Made by a program: the position numbers and the translations under genes. The notes beneath the pieces were generated by a model. The model saw only the letters and a list, made by a program, of their open reading frames with translations, ran no database searches and had not been told where the DNA came from. This document shows positions 14,393-23,441 of a stretch of DNA of 64,000 bases, piece by piece (position 1 is the first letter of the stretch; every line of letters begins with the position of its first letter). Origin of the DNA: an uncultured bacterium (GTDB lineage Bacteria > Desulfobacterota > Binatia > UBA1149 > CAITLU01); contig CAITLU010000036.1 in NCBI GenBank assembly GCA_903893315.1, forward strand, positions 1 through 64,000, given 5' to 3'.

Positions 14393-16360
14393 ATGGAAAA
14401 GCGCGACCAGCCCTGGATCATCCGTACCTACTCAGGCTACAGCTCGGCCGAAATCTCCAACCAGCTCTACCGGACCAACCTCGCCAAGGGACAGACCGGA
14501 CTGAGCGTCGCCTTCGATCTGCCGACCCAGACCGGCTACGACGCCGACCATCCGCTCGCGCGCGGCGAGGTCGGCAAAGTCGGCGTCCCGATCGGCAGCA
14601 TCGCCGACATGCAAACCCTGTTCGAAGGCATCCCCCTCGATCGCATGAACACGTCGATGACGATCAACGCCACCGGCGCGTGGCTGATGGCCCTCTACAT
14701 AGCAGTGGCCGAACGTCAGGGAGTAAAGCCCGAGGTTCTGCAAGGCACCATCCAGAACGACATCATCAAGGAGTACCTGTCGCGCGGCACCTACGTCTTT
14801 CCGCCCGACCCCTCCATCCGTCTGGCCGCCGACATCATCACCTACACGGTGCGCCACATACCGAAGTGGAACCCGATCAACATCTGCAGCTACCACCTGC
14901 AGGAGGCCGGCGCGACGCCGGTCGAAGAACTCGCGTTCACGATCGCCAATGCCATCGCACTTCTGGACGCCGTGCGCGCGCGCGGCATCGAAGGCGAAGA
15001 ACTCGGACAGGTCTTCGGCCGCATCTCGTTCTTCGTCAATGCGGGCATCCGTTTCCTGGAAGAGATCTGCAAACTGCGCGCCTTCACTGCAATGTGGGAC
15101 GAACTCGGCGCGCAGCGATACGGTGTGTCAGATCCACGCCTGCGCCGCTTCCGCTACGGCGTGCAGGTCAACTCGCTGGGACTGACCGAGCAGCAGCCTG
15201 AAAACAACGCCATCCGCATAGCGCTCGAAATGCTCGGCGTGGTTCTCTCGCGTGACGCTCGCGCACGAGCCGTTCAGCTTCCGGCGTGGAACGAGGCTCT
15301 CGGCCTGCCGCGTCCCTGGGATCAGCAGTGGGCGCTTCGCACCCAACAGATCATGGCCTACGAGACCGACATCCTCGATTACCAGGACATCTTCAACGGA
15401 TCGCCGGTGATCGCCCACAGGGTCGGCGAGTTCATCGCCGAGGCACGCACCGAACTCGCCAAGATCGAAGAGCTCGGAGGAGCGGTCGCAGCGGTCGAGT
15501 CGAGCTACATGAAGCAGCGTCTGGTCGAATCCAACGCGCGGCGGATGCGCCGGATAGAGAGCGGTGAGCAGCGGGTGGTCGGCGTCAACTGTTACCGCGA
15601 GTCGGAGCCTTCGCCGTTGACCGCCGACATCGACACCGCGATCCTCAAGATCGATCCCAAGGCCGAGGCCGAACAGGTCGAACGCCTGCGAGCATTCCGT
15701 TCTGCGCGAAACAAGGCCGAAGTCGACGCCGCGTTGCGCGGTCTGCACGATGCGGCGCTCGGCGGCGAGAACATCATGGCGGCTTCCATCCGCGCGGCCC
15801 ACGCCGGCGCAACCACCGGCGAATGGTCTGACACCTTGAGGGCGATCTTCGGCGAATACCGCGCTCCTACCGGCGTTACCGGCGTCGCCGCAGCAGCCAC
15901 CGACGAACTGGCAGCGCTGCGCGGCCGCGTCGCGACGCTCTGCAAGAGCATCGGCCACACGCCGCGCTTCCTGGTCGGCAAGCCGGGACTGGACGGGCAC
16001 AGCAACGGCGCCGAACAGATTGCGGTGCGAGCCCGCGACGTAGGCTTCGACGTCATCTATCAGGGCATCCGCCTGACGGTGGAAGAGATCGTGGCCACCG
16101 CGCAGGAAGAAGACGTCGACGTGATCGGGCTCAGCATCCTGTCGGGTTCGCACATGTCGCTGGTGCCGGCGATGCTCGGCCAGCTTTCGGACGCGGGGAT
16201 GGCGGACATTCCGTTCATCATCGGCGGCATCATTCCGGAGGACGACGCGCGCGAACTCGGCAAGATCGGAGTGGCCGGAGTCTACACGCCGAAGAACTTC
16301 GACTTGACGCGCATCATGGCCGACATCATCGACATCATCGAGAGTCGGCAGGCGCCGTAA
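14393..16360 (+). CDS. meaA: coenzyme B12-dependent acyl-CoA mutase, ethylmalonyl-CoA mutase (Ecm/MeaA) type
   Basis: The 655-residue protein combines a TIM-barrel acyl-CoA mutase domain with a C-terminal cobalamin-binding domain. The opening RDQPWIIRTYSGYSSAEISN, then GLSVAFDLPTQTGYDADHP and MNTSMTINATGAW, match the MeaA/Ecm group better than methylmalonyl-CoA mutase, which has THRGYDSD at that place. The base-off motif D534-G-H536-S-N-G539 supplies the lower-axial His, followed by SILSGSH. Ecm converts ethylmalonyl-CoA to methylsuccinyl-CoA in the ethylmalonyl-CoA pathway; other 2-methyl-branched CoA mutases are possible. No obvious Shine-Dalgarno sequence precedes the ATG. The 3' end overlaps the convergent beta-helix gene by 26 bases. 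Confidence 0.9.
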   Translation: MEKRDQPWIIRTYSGYSSAEISNQLYRTNLAKGQTGLSVAFDLPTQTGYDADHPLARGEVGKVGVPIGSIADMQTLFEGIPLDRMNTSMTINATGAWLMALYIAVAERQGVKPEVLQGTIQNDIIKEYLSRGTYVFPPDPSIRLAADIITYTVRHIPKWNPINICSYHLQEAGATPVEELAFTIANAIALLDAVRARGIEGEELGQVFGRISFFVNAGIRFLEEICKLRAFTAMWDELGAQRYGVSDPRLRRFRYGVQVNSLGLTEQQPENNAIRIALEMLGVVLSRDARARAVQLPAWNEALGLPRPWDQQWALRTQQIMAYETDILDYQDIFNGSPVIAHRVGEFIAEARTELAKIEELGGAVAAVESSYMKQRLVESNARRMRRIESGEQRVVGVNCYRESEPSPLTADIDTAILKIDPKAEAEQVERLRAFRSARNKAEVDAALRGLHDAALGGENIMAASIRAAHAGATTGEWSDTLRAIFGEYRAPTGVTGVAAAATDELAALRGRVATLCKSIGHTPRFLVGKPGLDGHSNGAEQIAVRARDVGFDVIYQGIRLTVEEIVATAQEEDVDVIGLSILSGSHMSLVPAMLGQLSDAGMADIPFIIGGIIPEDDARELGKIGVAGVYTPKNFDLTRIMADIIDIIESRQAP

Positions 16361-17486
16361 GCGGCTTGCGCCGGCGCGCCTTGGTCACGCCGCCGTCCGA
16401 GTCACGGCCGCTCAGCACGGTCACGTCCTCGGTTCGCAGGCTTGCATCGCGCCCGCATACAAGCGCGCGGCCGCCGTGTCCGGCGCTGACACTGCCGCCG
16501 TGCAGGACGACCGACGAGGTGTCGAGCACGACCACGCCGGCGTCGCCGTTGCCCTCGATCCGCGTCGAAGAAAGTTCGGCGCTTCCACCCAGCCCGACCC
16601 GCAGGCCGTCGCCGTTGGGCGGCTTCTCGGAAAAGCCGAATCCGTCGCCGTTGGCAATAATGCGATTGTCCTTGCCGCGCAGGACTCCGCCCGAAACGCC
16701 GAGCCCCTTGTCGAAACTGCCGACGATCCAGACTCTCTCGAGTTCAGCCTGCGCGCGCCGTGTGATGCTGATGCCGTCGCGGTTGGCCACCGCAACGCTG
16801 TCGCGAATCACCGCACGCGAGTCATCGAAGACAAGCACTCCCTTGCCCTTGGTCCGGTAACCGTTCCCCATCAGCAGGCAGCGTTCGATTACGACCGGAC
16901 CCGCAGCAGAGGATACGCCGATGCCGTCGTCGAGGTTGTCGATCGCGTGCACGTCTTCGATACGCACGTCGCGCGCGGCAGCGCCGCGTACCGACACACC
17001 GTCGAACATGAAACCCACGATGCGCAGGGCGCGCACGGTGATGCCGGGCCCCGCCACGACGATGCCGTCGCAGCCCTTGCGCCCATCGGCGCGGCGGCAA
17101 TCCTGCGCCTGACGAATTGTCGCGCCGCCGCCGTCGAGCACGGTGCCCGGCCCCTCGATGTCTGGAAGCGCACGCTCCTGAACCAGGACGTGGCCGGCCG
17201 GAATCGCCATCTGTATGGTCACTGCCCGCCGCGCGCGCAGTTGCTCACTCTCTTCCGGATACGACGCCACGGCCGCGGCATTGGCCTCTTCGATGGCTGC
17301 CCTGAGCGAGCCTTGACCGGAATCTTCGCTTAAAGTCACGCGGATGGTGCGCGACGCAGCGGGAGGCTTCCGAGCAGGCGACCGTGACCTGCTGACGTCG
17401 GCGGCCAGCGCCGGCGTCGCAGCAGATCCGACCGCCAGCGCCGCGAGCCACACAGCGGCCCCGGCAACGACAGCGCGAAATTTCAC
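16335..17486 (-). CDS. exported right-handed parallel beta-helix repeat protein
   Basis: This 383-residue exported protein starts at GTG 17486, which overlaps the stop of the SDR gene (GTGA). A signal peptide (VVAGAAVWLAALAVGSAATP) is followed by a segment like SLRAAIEEANAAA, common at the start of polymorphic outer-membrane and pectate-lyase-like repeat proteins. After it come many short 'V.I....' turns with Asn and Gly (DNLDDGIGVSSAAGPVVIER, GNGYRTKGKGVLVFDDSRAV), typical of a beta-solenoid. It probably binds or cleaves a polysaccharide, but I see no catalytic motif. Coupling with SDR and PPOX genes gives no clear functional clue. Confidence 0.82.
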   Translation of the reverse strand: MKFRAVVAGAAVWLAALAVGSAATPALAADVSRSRSPARKPPAASRTIRVTLSEDSGQGSLRAAIEEANAAAVASYPEESEQLRARRAVTIQMAIPAGHVLVQERALPDIEGPGTVLDGGGATIRQAQDCRRADGRKGCDGIVVAGPGITVRALRIVGFMFDGVSVRGAAARDVRIEDVHAIDNLDDGIGVSSAAGPVVIERCLLMGNGYRTKGKGVLVFDDSRAVIRDSVAVANRDGISITRRAQAELERVWIVGSFDKGLGVSGGVLRGKDNRIIANGDGFGFSEKPPNGDGLRVGLGGSAELSSTRIEGNGDAGVVVLDTSSVVLHGGSVSAGHGGRALVCGRDASLRTEDVTVLSGRDSDGGVTKARRRKPLTAPADSR

Positions 17487-18319
17487 TGCGACATGTAGAT
17501 GCCGCCGTTCGGCGACAACGACTGCCCAGTGACGAAGGTCGAATCGGGCCCGGCCAGAAACAGCGCAGCAGCCGCGATTTCCTCGGCCTTTCCGAGCCGG
17601 TTAAGCGGGGTCTGCATGGCGATCAGGGCCTTTTGCTGTTCGTCCAGCGGAGTCAGCAGCGGAGTGTCGATGAAACCGGGAGCGATGGCGTTGACCAGCA
17701 CTCCGTAGGATGCGGCTTCGCGCGCCATCGCACGCGAGAAAGCCAGGATGGCGCCCTTGGCCGCGGCGTAGTCGGGAGCTCCGGCCAGCGACGCCGACCC
17801 CATGATCGAGGCCATGTTGATGATGCGTCCACCTTTCCCGCGCTTTCGCATCCGCGGCAGCGCCTCACGCGTGCAGTAGAAAGTTCCGTACAGATGGATC
17901 TTCAGCATGCGATCAAACATCGCGTCGGTCAGATGATCGATGGTGTCGAGGTGTGTTTCAATGTGCCCGGTCGTCATCAACTCGGCCATCTGGGCCAGGC
18001 CCTTGGACTGGAACGCTGCCAGATACTCGGGATCGGTGTGGATGATGCCGGCGTTGTTGACCAGGATGTCGAGATCACCGAAGGCCGAGTCCATCGCCGC
18101 GAACGCTGCGCGGACCGAACTCGAATCAGCCACGTCGCAGCGCAGCGAAATGGCTCCCGGAGTGCTGATGCGACACTCGGCGGCGACCTTCTCCGCCGAA
18201 TCGAGGTCGATGTCGGTGACGCAGACGCGCGCTCCCTCGGCTGCGAACAGGCGGCTGATCGCCGCCCCGAGTCCGGAACCACCACCGGTGACGAATGCTG
18301 TCTTGTCCTTGAGTTTCAT
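17483..18319 (-). CDS. SDR family NAD(P)-dependent oxidoreductase
   Basis: This 278-residue classical SDR has TGGGSGLGAA near the N-terminus, an acidic residue after strand two (VTDIDLDS), NNAG (VNNAGII), and the catalytic set Ser plus YAAAK. The C-terminal PNGGIYMSQ closes the fold. A longer insertion (about residues 95-130) between NNAG and the catalytic Ser is larger than in FabG. Start and stop both overlap their neighbours (TGATG with the PPOX gene, GTGA with the beta-helix gene). The gene is thus the middle of a three-gene unit. The substrate is unknown. Confidence 0.9.
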   Translation of the reverse strand: MKLKDKTAFVTGGGSGLGAAISRLFAAEGARVCVTDIDLDSAEKVAAECRISTPGAISLRCDVADSSSVRAAFAAMDSAFGDLDILVNNAGIIHTDPEYLAAFQSKGLAQMAELMTTGHIETHLDTIDHLTDAMFDRMLKIHLYGTFYCTREALPRMRKRGKGGRIINMASIMGSASLAGAPDYAAAKGAILAFSRAMAREAASYGVLVNAIAPGFIDTPLLTPLDEQQKALIAMQTPLNRLGKAEEIAAAALFLAGPDSTFVTGQSLSPNGGIYMSQ

Positions 18320-18744
18320 CAGAATCCTTTCGCGTAGTCCCAGGTGTAGCGGCCGGTGACGGTCATCTCCAGCAACGTGGTAGAGGCCGCCGCCCCGCTG
18401 GTCATCGTCATGTAGTTCTCGCCCATCTCGAGGCCGAGATACCTGATCGCAGTGCGCCTCGCGATGGCCTGATCCAGAGGCAGTTCGCGCATGACCCCGT
18501 GGAGCACGGCACCGCGATAGGGCGGCACCCGGGTGTCGATCGTGAGCGAGACGTGGGGATTTGCCCGGATGTTGCGCGCCTTCTTCGAGGAAACGTCAAC
18601 ATGCACGTAGATCTTGCCGTCCTTGGCCTCAAACCAGATAGGCGAGCCCTCGGGGCGCCCGGCCGAGTCGACCGTGCACAACACGCCGATCTCCGGCGCC
18701 GCAAGCAATTGGTCGAGTTCCGTCGTGGTCAACTTGGGTGTCAT
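18319..18744 (-). CDS. pyridoxamine 5'-phosphate oxidase-family (PPOX class) protein
   Basis: The 141-residue single-domain protein has the split-barrel pattern VLCTVDSAGRPEGSPIWF, then DGKIYVHVDVSSKKARNIRA and HVSLTIDTRVPPYRGAVLHG. This is typical of FMN- or F420-dependent PPOX-class proteins, which are often oxidoreductases of unknown substrate. GGAGGATCCG lies just before ATG 18744. It heads the three-gene unit PPOX-SDR-beta-helix. No F420 biosynthesis gene is visible in the window, so the cofactor cannot be assigned. Confidence 0.85.
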   Translation of the reverse strand: MTPKLTTTELDQLLAAPEIGVLCTVDSAGRPEGSPIWFEAKDGKIYVHVDVSSKKARNIRANPHVSLTIDTRVPPYRGAVLHGVMRELPLDQAIARRTAIRYLGLEMGENYMTMTSGAAASTTLLEMTVTGRYTWDYAKGF

Positions 18745-18999
18745 CGGATCCTCCGGCGGCGGACTCTAGAAACGGGACGCACGCAAGGCAAGGCCGTGGG
18801 CGAAAGAACGCCGCGGGCCGGCCGCGCAATGACACGGGTGCGACGCGTGGTTGGCCTCTTTGCGCGCCATGGGCTAGTTTCCGCGACCTTTCGCGCCCGC
18901 GCGCCGCATCGATCGAGAAGTCGGAAATCCGGCGCGTGATCGCCGGGCCTGGATCGGGAGCGCCCGCACGAATGAACTGCCGCTTGAAAGGACGTAACT

Positions 19000-19683
19000 G
19001 TGAAGCGTAAACCCGTAAAACCTCTGCTGCGTGCGGTGGCCGGCACCGTCCAGCGCCTGCACCTGCGCAGCTACGAAATCTACCAGCCCGTGGTTACGGC
19101 TTCGGGCTACACGGCCAGCGCTCGCGACTGTGAACTCAGGTGGGAAGCGATCGCGCCGGTGCTCGAAGCGACCGGCGCCAGGAGCCTCGTCGATCTGGGC
19201 TGCTCGGAAGGCTACTACGTGCTGCGCGCTGCGCGCGCAGGGCTGCGCTTCTGCATCGGCGTCGACTTCGACCAGCGCCGCATCTTCACCTGCACCAACC
19301 AGCTGGTGCTGAACGACTTGCAGAACGCCGGATTCCTGATGGCGCCCGTCGACGAGTCACTCCTCGAAGGCTTGCCGAAGTTTGATGCGGTGGTCTTCCT
19401 GTCGGTGCTGCACCACATGATGTACCAGAACGGCGTCGACTACGCGGCGCGCATCCTGCGTCTGGTCGCTTCCAAGACCGGCAAGGTATGTCTGTTCGAA
19501 ATGGGCCAGTCCGACGAGCACAAGGAAAGTTGGGCCGCGCAGATGCCCGACATGGGAAAGGATCCGCACGAGTGGATCACCCGCTTCGCGCTGGCCAACG
19601 GTTTTGCGCGAGTCGAGAAGATCGCTGCCGCAAGTTCGTTCGCAGGTGAAACCAAGCGTGCGCTCTTCGCCTGTTATCCCTGA
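19000..19683 (+). CDS. SAM-dependent methyltransferase
   Basis: The 227-residue product has a class I methyltransferase motif I (SLVDLGCSEGYYVLRAA), the post-I acidic segment FCIGVDFDQRRI, and FDAVVFLSVLHHM for motif IV. GTG 19000 is the start; GAAAGGA precedes it by about 7 bases. Most of the length is the catalytic domain, with a short C-terminal region ending AGETKRALFACYP. The substrate is unknown. The gene is isolated between the PPOX operon (divergent) and the subtilase gene (convergent, 40 bases away). Confidence 0.82.
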   Translation: MKRKPVKPLLRAVAGTVQRLHLRSYEIYQPVVTASGYTASARDCELRWEAIAPVLEATGARSLVDLGCSEGYYVLRAARAGLRFCIGVDFDQRRIFTCTNQLVLNDLQNAGFLMAPVDESLLEGLPKFDAVVFLSVLHHMMYQNGVDYAARILRLVASKTGKVCLFEMGQSDEHKESWAAQMPDMGKDPHEWITRFALANGFARVEKIAAASSFAGETKRALFACYP

Positions 19684-19723
19684 TATCAACGGCGGCGCAG
19701 TGCTTGCGACACGCCGGCAGCGG

Positions 19724-21343
19724 TCAGATTCCGCCGCTGCAAGCCGGAGTCGTCAACTGTCCGACCGCACGTCTGAGTGCGGCCAGAGCGTCGCCCGCCT
19801 TCACGTAACCGTTCCCGTCGAAGTCGCAGCGCTCGGCCGGACACATCACGTCGATACCGACGGCTTTGCGAAGCACCGCCAGCGCGTCGCTCGCCAGCAC
19901 TAGATGATCTCCGTCGGCGTCACCGCACAGTGACGTCACGACCTCGACCGATCTAGCGCAGTCGAGCCGCGGATAGTTTGCGCCACCGGCGGCGTCGTGG
20001 ACCATCGTCGGCGACTGCTTCATGGCGTGGAATCTCTGCGCCGCGCTGGCCTGGGGGTTGGCATCACGCAGCACGGCCGCACACGCGGCGACCATCGGCG
20101 ACGCCTGCGAAGTTCCGTAATAGGTCGAGGTTCCACCGCCGAGTCCGGTCGCCGTCACGGCGGCGCCAGGCGCGAGCAGGTCGGCCAGAACACCACGGTT
20201 GCTGAAGCAGGTGATCTCGTCGGCAGCAACTCGTCCGTCATTGCAGGAGAACACTGCGGGGTCCTGCTGCGCGGCGTCCCACACCGCAGCGACACCGATC
20301 ACGTCAGCGAGGCAGGCCGGCGCCGCCACGCGCGACAGGTCTCCCTCATTGCCGGTAGCAGCGACCAAGGAGGCACCGTCGTCGCGAAGCTGAGAGGCCT
20401 TGCCTGCGAAATCCACGAACGAGTCGTCACACGCGGCGGCGAAACGCGCGAAAGTCTCCAGGCTCATGTTGACCGCCGCGACGGCCGGGTAGTTCAGGTG
20501 CAGCCAGTTCAGCGCCGCGGCTATGTCGCCGGTTGTCGAAAAATACCCTTGGGCATCGAGCACCCTGACGGCGATGATTCCCGCCTCCGGAACGGCGCCC
20601 GCCGGAGCGCCGGCTCCACGCCCGGCCATGATGCCCGCGACGTTGGTGCCGTGACCGTTCTGATCCAGCGCCGCGCCGTAGCCAAGCTGCGTGGCTCTGC
20701 CGTTCGGACAGCAATTTGAAGAACAGAAGCAGGCCTCAGCGACCACCGCACCGGCAAAGCTCGGATGCGCAGCGTCGATGCCGCTGTCGATCACTGCCAC
20801 GTTCAAGCCCTTGCCGGTGAAGCCCGCAGACCTCGTGTCGCTCAGATGCGCCAACGGAAGAGACTGGAGAAGCGCCGCCTTTCCGCCCGAATCGGGCAGC
20901 ACGCGGCGTACCAGCGGCGCGGACGCCGCGGCCAGCGCGCTATCGACATCGACCCACGCGGCCACCGCCCGCAAACCGTCGAAGCGACCGACCACTTCGA
21001 ACGACCCGGTCGTGGCCGGTCCGGTCAGATCGGCGACCAACCCGTCGATGGCGCGGCGCACCATGGCGCGGCGCAGCCTGCCGCGGCGTGCAAGGCCGGA
21101 GGCGGCCGCAATGGCGCCGGGATCCAGTTGCAGCATCACCTGCACGCGAGGCTCGCTATGCAGCGCCCTGCTCACGATCGGGTGGACGCGCGCGGCGGCG
21201 TCAAGATGAGCCAGGCGCTCGTCCGCGCCGGTCCCCGCCAAGGCCGTGCCCGCACGCAGAACAAGAGCGAGGATCAACCACCGGGAAACAACAGGCCAGC
21301 GCCGCCCCGCGCTCTTGACGGGAGGCGCCTTGACCGCCCTCAT
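19724..21343 (-). CDS. secreted S8 (subtilisin-like) peptidase with C-terminal dockerin-like repeat pair
   Basis: The product of about 539 residues starts at ATG 21343, which overlaps the stop of the upstream gene (ATGA). It has a signal region (RWLILALVLRAGTALAG) and a pro-region. The catalytic triad is visible as Asp186 (NVAVIDSGID), His231 (DQNGHGTNVAGI) and Ser412 (GTSQASPMVA), with the oxyanion Asn332 in ATGNEG. Cysteines in FCSSNCCPNG and elsewhere suggest disulfides. The C-terminus carries two calcium-loop repeats of dockerin type: GDADGDHLVLASDALAVLR and CDFDGNGYVKAGDALAALR. It is thus a secreted, Ca-stabilised serine protease that may be attached to a partner through the repeats. Confidence 0.9.
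   Translation of the reverse strand: MRAVKAPPVKSAGRRWPVVSRWLILALVLRAGTALAGTGADERLAHLDAAARVHPIVSRALHSEPRVQVMLQLDPGAIAAASGLARRGRLRRAMVRRAIDGLVADLTGPATTGSFEVVGRFDGLRAVAAWVDVDSALAAASAPLVRRVLPDSGGKAALLQSLPLAHLSDTRSAGFTGKGLNVAVIDSGIDAAHPSFAGAVVAEACFCSSNCCPNGRATQLGYGAALDQNGHGTNVAGIMAGRGAGAPAGAVPEAGIIAVRVLDAQGYFSTTGDIAAALNWLHLNYPAVAAVNMSLETFARFAAACDDSFVDFAGKASQLRDDGASLVAATGNEGDLSRVAAPACLADVIGVAAVWDAAQQDPAVFSCNDGRVAADEITCFSNRGVLADLLAPGAAVTATGLGGGTSTYYGTSQASPMVAACAAVLRDANPQASAAQRFHAMKQSPTMVHDAAGGANYPRLDCARSVEVVTSLCGDADGDHLVLASDALAVLRKAVGIDVMCPAERCDFDGNGYVKAGDALAALRRAVGQLTTPACSGGI
19760..19927 (-). repeat. dockerin-like calcium-loop pair of the subtilase
   Basis: Two tandem copies of a unit of about 27-28 residues close the subtilase: D.DGDH...ASDAL..LR.AVG and D.DGNG...AGDAL..LR.AVG. 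The 12-residue loop with Asp/Asn at alternate positions plus the following helix resemble type I dockerin half-sites. The same pattern occurs at 32215-32393 in a second exported protein, so this is a shared module in the genome. Cohesin partners are not in the window. Confidence 0.75.
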
Positions 21344-21726
21344 TGCAACGGAGCGTTGGCCTTGATCGGCCACGACGCGGCTTCACGCAACCACTCTGAG
21401 TCGCCGCCCTTGCGGCGCCACTCCACCCACATACCGTAGGTACCGGGTTCGGGAATCACCAGGCCGCTCACCCTTACGCGGTGCCGATCCCCGCTCGGTC
21501 TGACATCGACCAACTCCGACACGAACGCCGTCTCGGCGCCGCGGACGACGATCAGCCTGACCTCGAAGTCGACGCCGACTTCTTCGGCATCGATCTCGAA
21601 GAACGCGTGGCTGAACACTCCGAGGCGCGCCGGATAGTGCGAAGGCCGGAACTCCTCGAACAGCAGGAACAGGCTGAAGTTGTTGGTGTAGTGATCCAGC
21701 GTGGAGGCCTGGGCTACAGCGAGCAT
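21340..21726 (-). CDS. small protein, DUF6941-like beta-rich domain
   Basis: The product of about 128 residues begins MLAVAQASTLDHYTNNFSLF at ATG 21726; an in-frame GTG 12 bases upstream is possible. The layout, with an N-terminal helix then NFSLFLLFEEFR, alternating strands and SGLVIPEPGTYGMWVEWR near the end, resembles the DUF6941 family as I remember it. The function is unknown. Its stop overlaps the start of the subtilase (ATGA), so the two are probably translated together. It has no signal peptide, which is odd next to a secreted protease. Confidence 0.7.
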   Translation of the reverse strand: MLAVAQASTLDHYTNNFSLFLLFEEFRPSHYPARLGVFSHAFFEIDAEEVGVDFEVRLIVVRGAETAFVSELVDVRPSGDRHRVRVSGLVIPEPGTYGMWVEWRRKGGDSEWLREAASWPIKANAPLQ

Positions 21727-21878
21727 GAAACAGTGCACGACGCGCGGACTCTAGTCCATGGCGCCTGACGAGAACAACGACGGCGCCGACTCAGCACGTC
21801 GCGGCTTGCAAGAAAACGGCTTCGCCTCGACAATCCGCGCCTCTTGTTTCCGACCTTTCGTTTCCGGAGGAAAAGCCG

Positions 21879-23420
21879 ATGTATCCCGCCACCTACGCCC
21901 GCACCACGCCCGACAAAGCCGCCTACATCATGGCCGACAGCGGCGAAGTGGTCACCTACGGTGAACTCGACCGGCGCTCCAACCGCTGTGCGCACCTGCT
22001 GTGGAACCTCGGGCTGAGACCGGGGGATTCAATCGCGATCTTCCTGGAAAACCACCCGCGCTTCCTTGAGATATGCTGGGCGGCCCAGCGCTCGGGCCTC
22101 TACTACACCGCGATCAGTTCGAGACTCACGGCCGACGAAGTCGGCTACATCGTCGGTGACTGCGGGGCCAAGGCTTTCTTCACCTCGGCTTCGAAGATCG
22201 CGGTAGCCGCGGCGGCGCTGGAGAAATGTTCACGCGTGATCGGCCGCTACCTGCTTGACGGCAAAGCCGAGGGCTTCACCTCCTACGAAGAAGCCGTCGC
22301 GCCGCTGCCGCCCGAGCCGATCGCCAACGAACGCGAAGGCGCCGACATGCTCTACAGTTCCGGCACCACCGGAGTACCAAAGGGCGTCAAGGTTCAACTT
22401 CTGGACGTTCCGGCTGGCACGCCCTCCGCGATGACGGCTTTCGTCGGTGGTCTCTACGGCGTCGACACCGAGAGCGTCTACCTGTCACCGGCGCCGCTGT
22501 ACCACGCCGCTCCGCTGCGTTTCAACATGTCGGTCCACCGCCTCGGCGGCACCACCGTCATCATGGAACACTTCGACGCATTGCGTTCCCTCGAACTCAT
22601 CGAAAAATACCGCGTCACACACAGCCAATGGGTACCGACCATGTTCGTGCGGATGCTGAAACTGCCAGCGGACCAGCGCCGGATCTTCGACGTTTCCAGT
22701 CTGCGCGTCGCAGTGCATGCCGCAGCGCCTTGCCCAATACCGGTCAAGGAGCAGATGATCGACTGGTGGGGGCCGATACTGTTCGAGTACTACGGCGGCA
22801 CCGAGGGCAACGGAATCTGCGCGATCAACTCGCAGGACTGGCTCACACACAAGGGCTCGGTCGGACGCCCGGTGATGGGCGAGGTCCACGTCGTCGGCGA
22901 TGACGGCGAGGAGCAGCCCACCGGTGAACCCGGTACGGTCTACTTCGCCTCGGCCTCACGCTTCGAGTACCACAACGATCCCGAGAAGACGCGGCAGGCC
23001 TACAACGACAAAGGCTGGAGCACTCTCGGCGACGTCGGCTACGTAGACACTGAAGGCTTTCTCTACCTGACCGACCGCAAGGCCTTCATGATCATCTCCG
23101 GCGGTGTGAACATCTATCCGCAGGAGGCGGAGAACATACTGGTCACTCACCCCAAGGTTGCCGACGTCGCAGTCTTCGGCATTCCGCACGAAGAACTCGG
23201 CGAGGAAGTCAAAGCCGTCGTGCAACCGATGGACATGAACGAAGCCGGCCCCGAACTCGAGAGTGAACTGCTCGCCTGGTGCCAGGCAAGACTCGCCAAA
23301 CTGAAGTGTCCGCGCACCATCGACTTTGCCGCTGAGCTGCCGCGTCATCCTACGGGCAAGCTCTACAAGCGCCTGCTGCGTGATCGCTACTGGACCGGCA
23401 AGAGCACCAAGATCGCGTAG
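21879..23420 (+). CDS. acyl-CoA synthetase (AMP-dependent synthetase/ligase)
   Basis: The 513-residue enzyme has the AMP-binding P-loop YSSGTTGVPKGVK, the YYGGTEGNG segment (A5 motif), GDVGYVDTEGFLYLTDRKAF (A7/A8) and the C-terminal lysine region HPTGKLYKR. These mark a fatty- or aryl-acyl-CoA ligase of the FadD/acyl-activating family. GGAGGAAAAGCCG precedes ATG 21879. It activates a carboxylic acid with ATP and CoA to the acyl-CoA, and would feed the acyl-CoA dehydrogenase, hydratase and SDR encoded elsewhere in the window. A strong inverted repeat follows its stop. The substrate class is not readable from sequence. Confidence 0.92.
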   Translation: MYPATYARTTPDKAAYIMADSGEVVTYGELDRRSNRCAHLLWNLGLRPGDSIAIFLENHPRFLEICWAAQRSGLYYTAISSRLTADEVGYIVGDCGAKAFFTSASKIAVAAAALEKCSRVIGRYLLDGKAEGFTSYEEAVAPLPPEPIANEREGADMLYSSGTTGVPKGVKVQLLDVPAGTPSAMTAFVGGLYGVDTESVYLSPAPLYHAAPLRFNMSVHRLGGTTVIMEHFDALRSLELIEKYRVTHSQWVPTMFVRMLKLPADQRRIFDVSSLRVAVHAAAPCPIPVKEQMIDWWGPILFEYYGGTEGNGICAINSQDWLTHKGSVGRPVMGEVHVVGDDGEEQPTGEPGTVYFASASRFEYHNDPEKTRQAYNDKGWSTLGDVGYVDTEGFLYLTDRKAFMIISGGVNIYPQEAENILVTHPKVADVAVFGIPHEELGEEVKAVVQPMDMNEAGPELESELLAWCQARLAKLKCPRTIDFAAELPRHPTGKLYKRLLRDRYWTGKSTKIA

Positions 23421-23441
23421 CAACGACAAGCTCAGGCTTCT

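Noticed and set aside
12495-14504. Long plus-strand open frame (669 codons)
   Set aside because: It lies opposite the pseudo-receiver and acyltransferase genes and is Arg/Pro-rich, as expected for antisense frames in GC-rich coding DNA.
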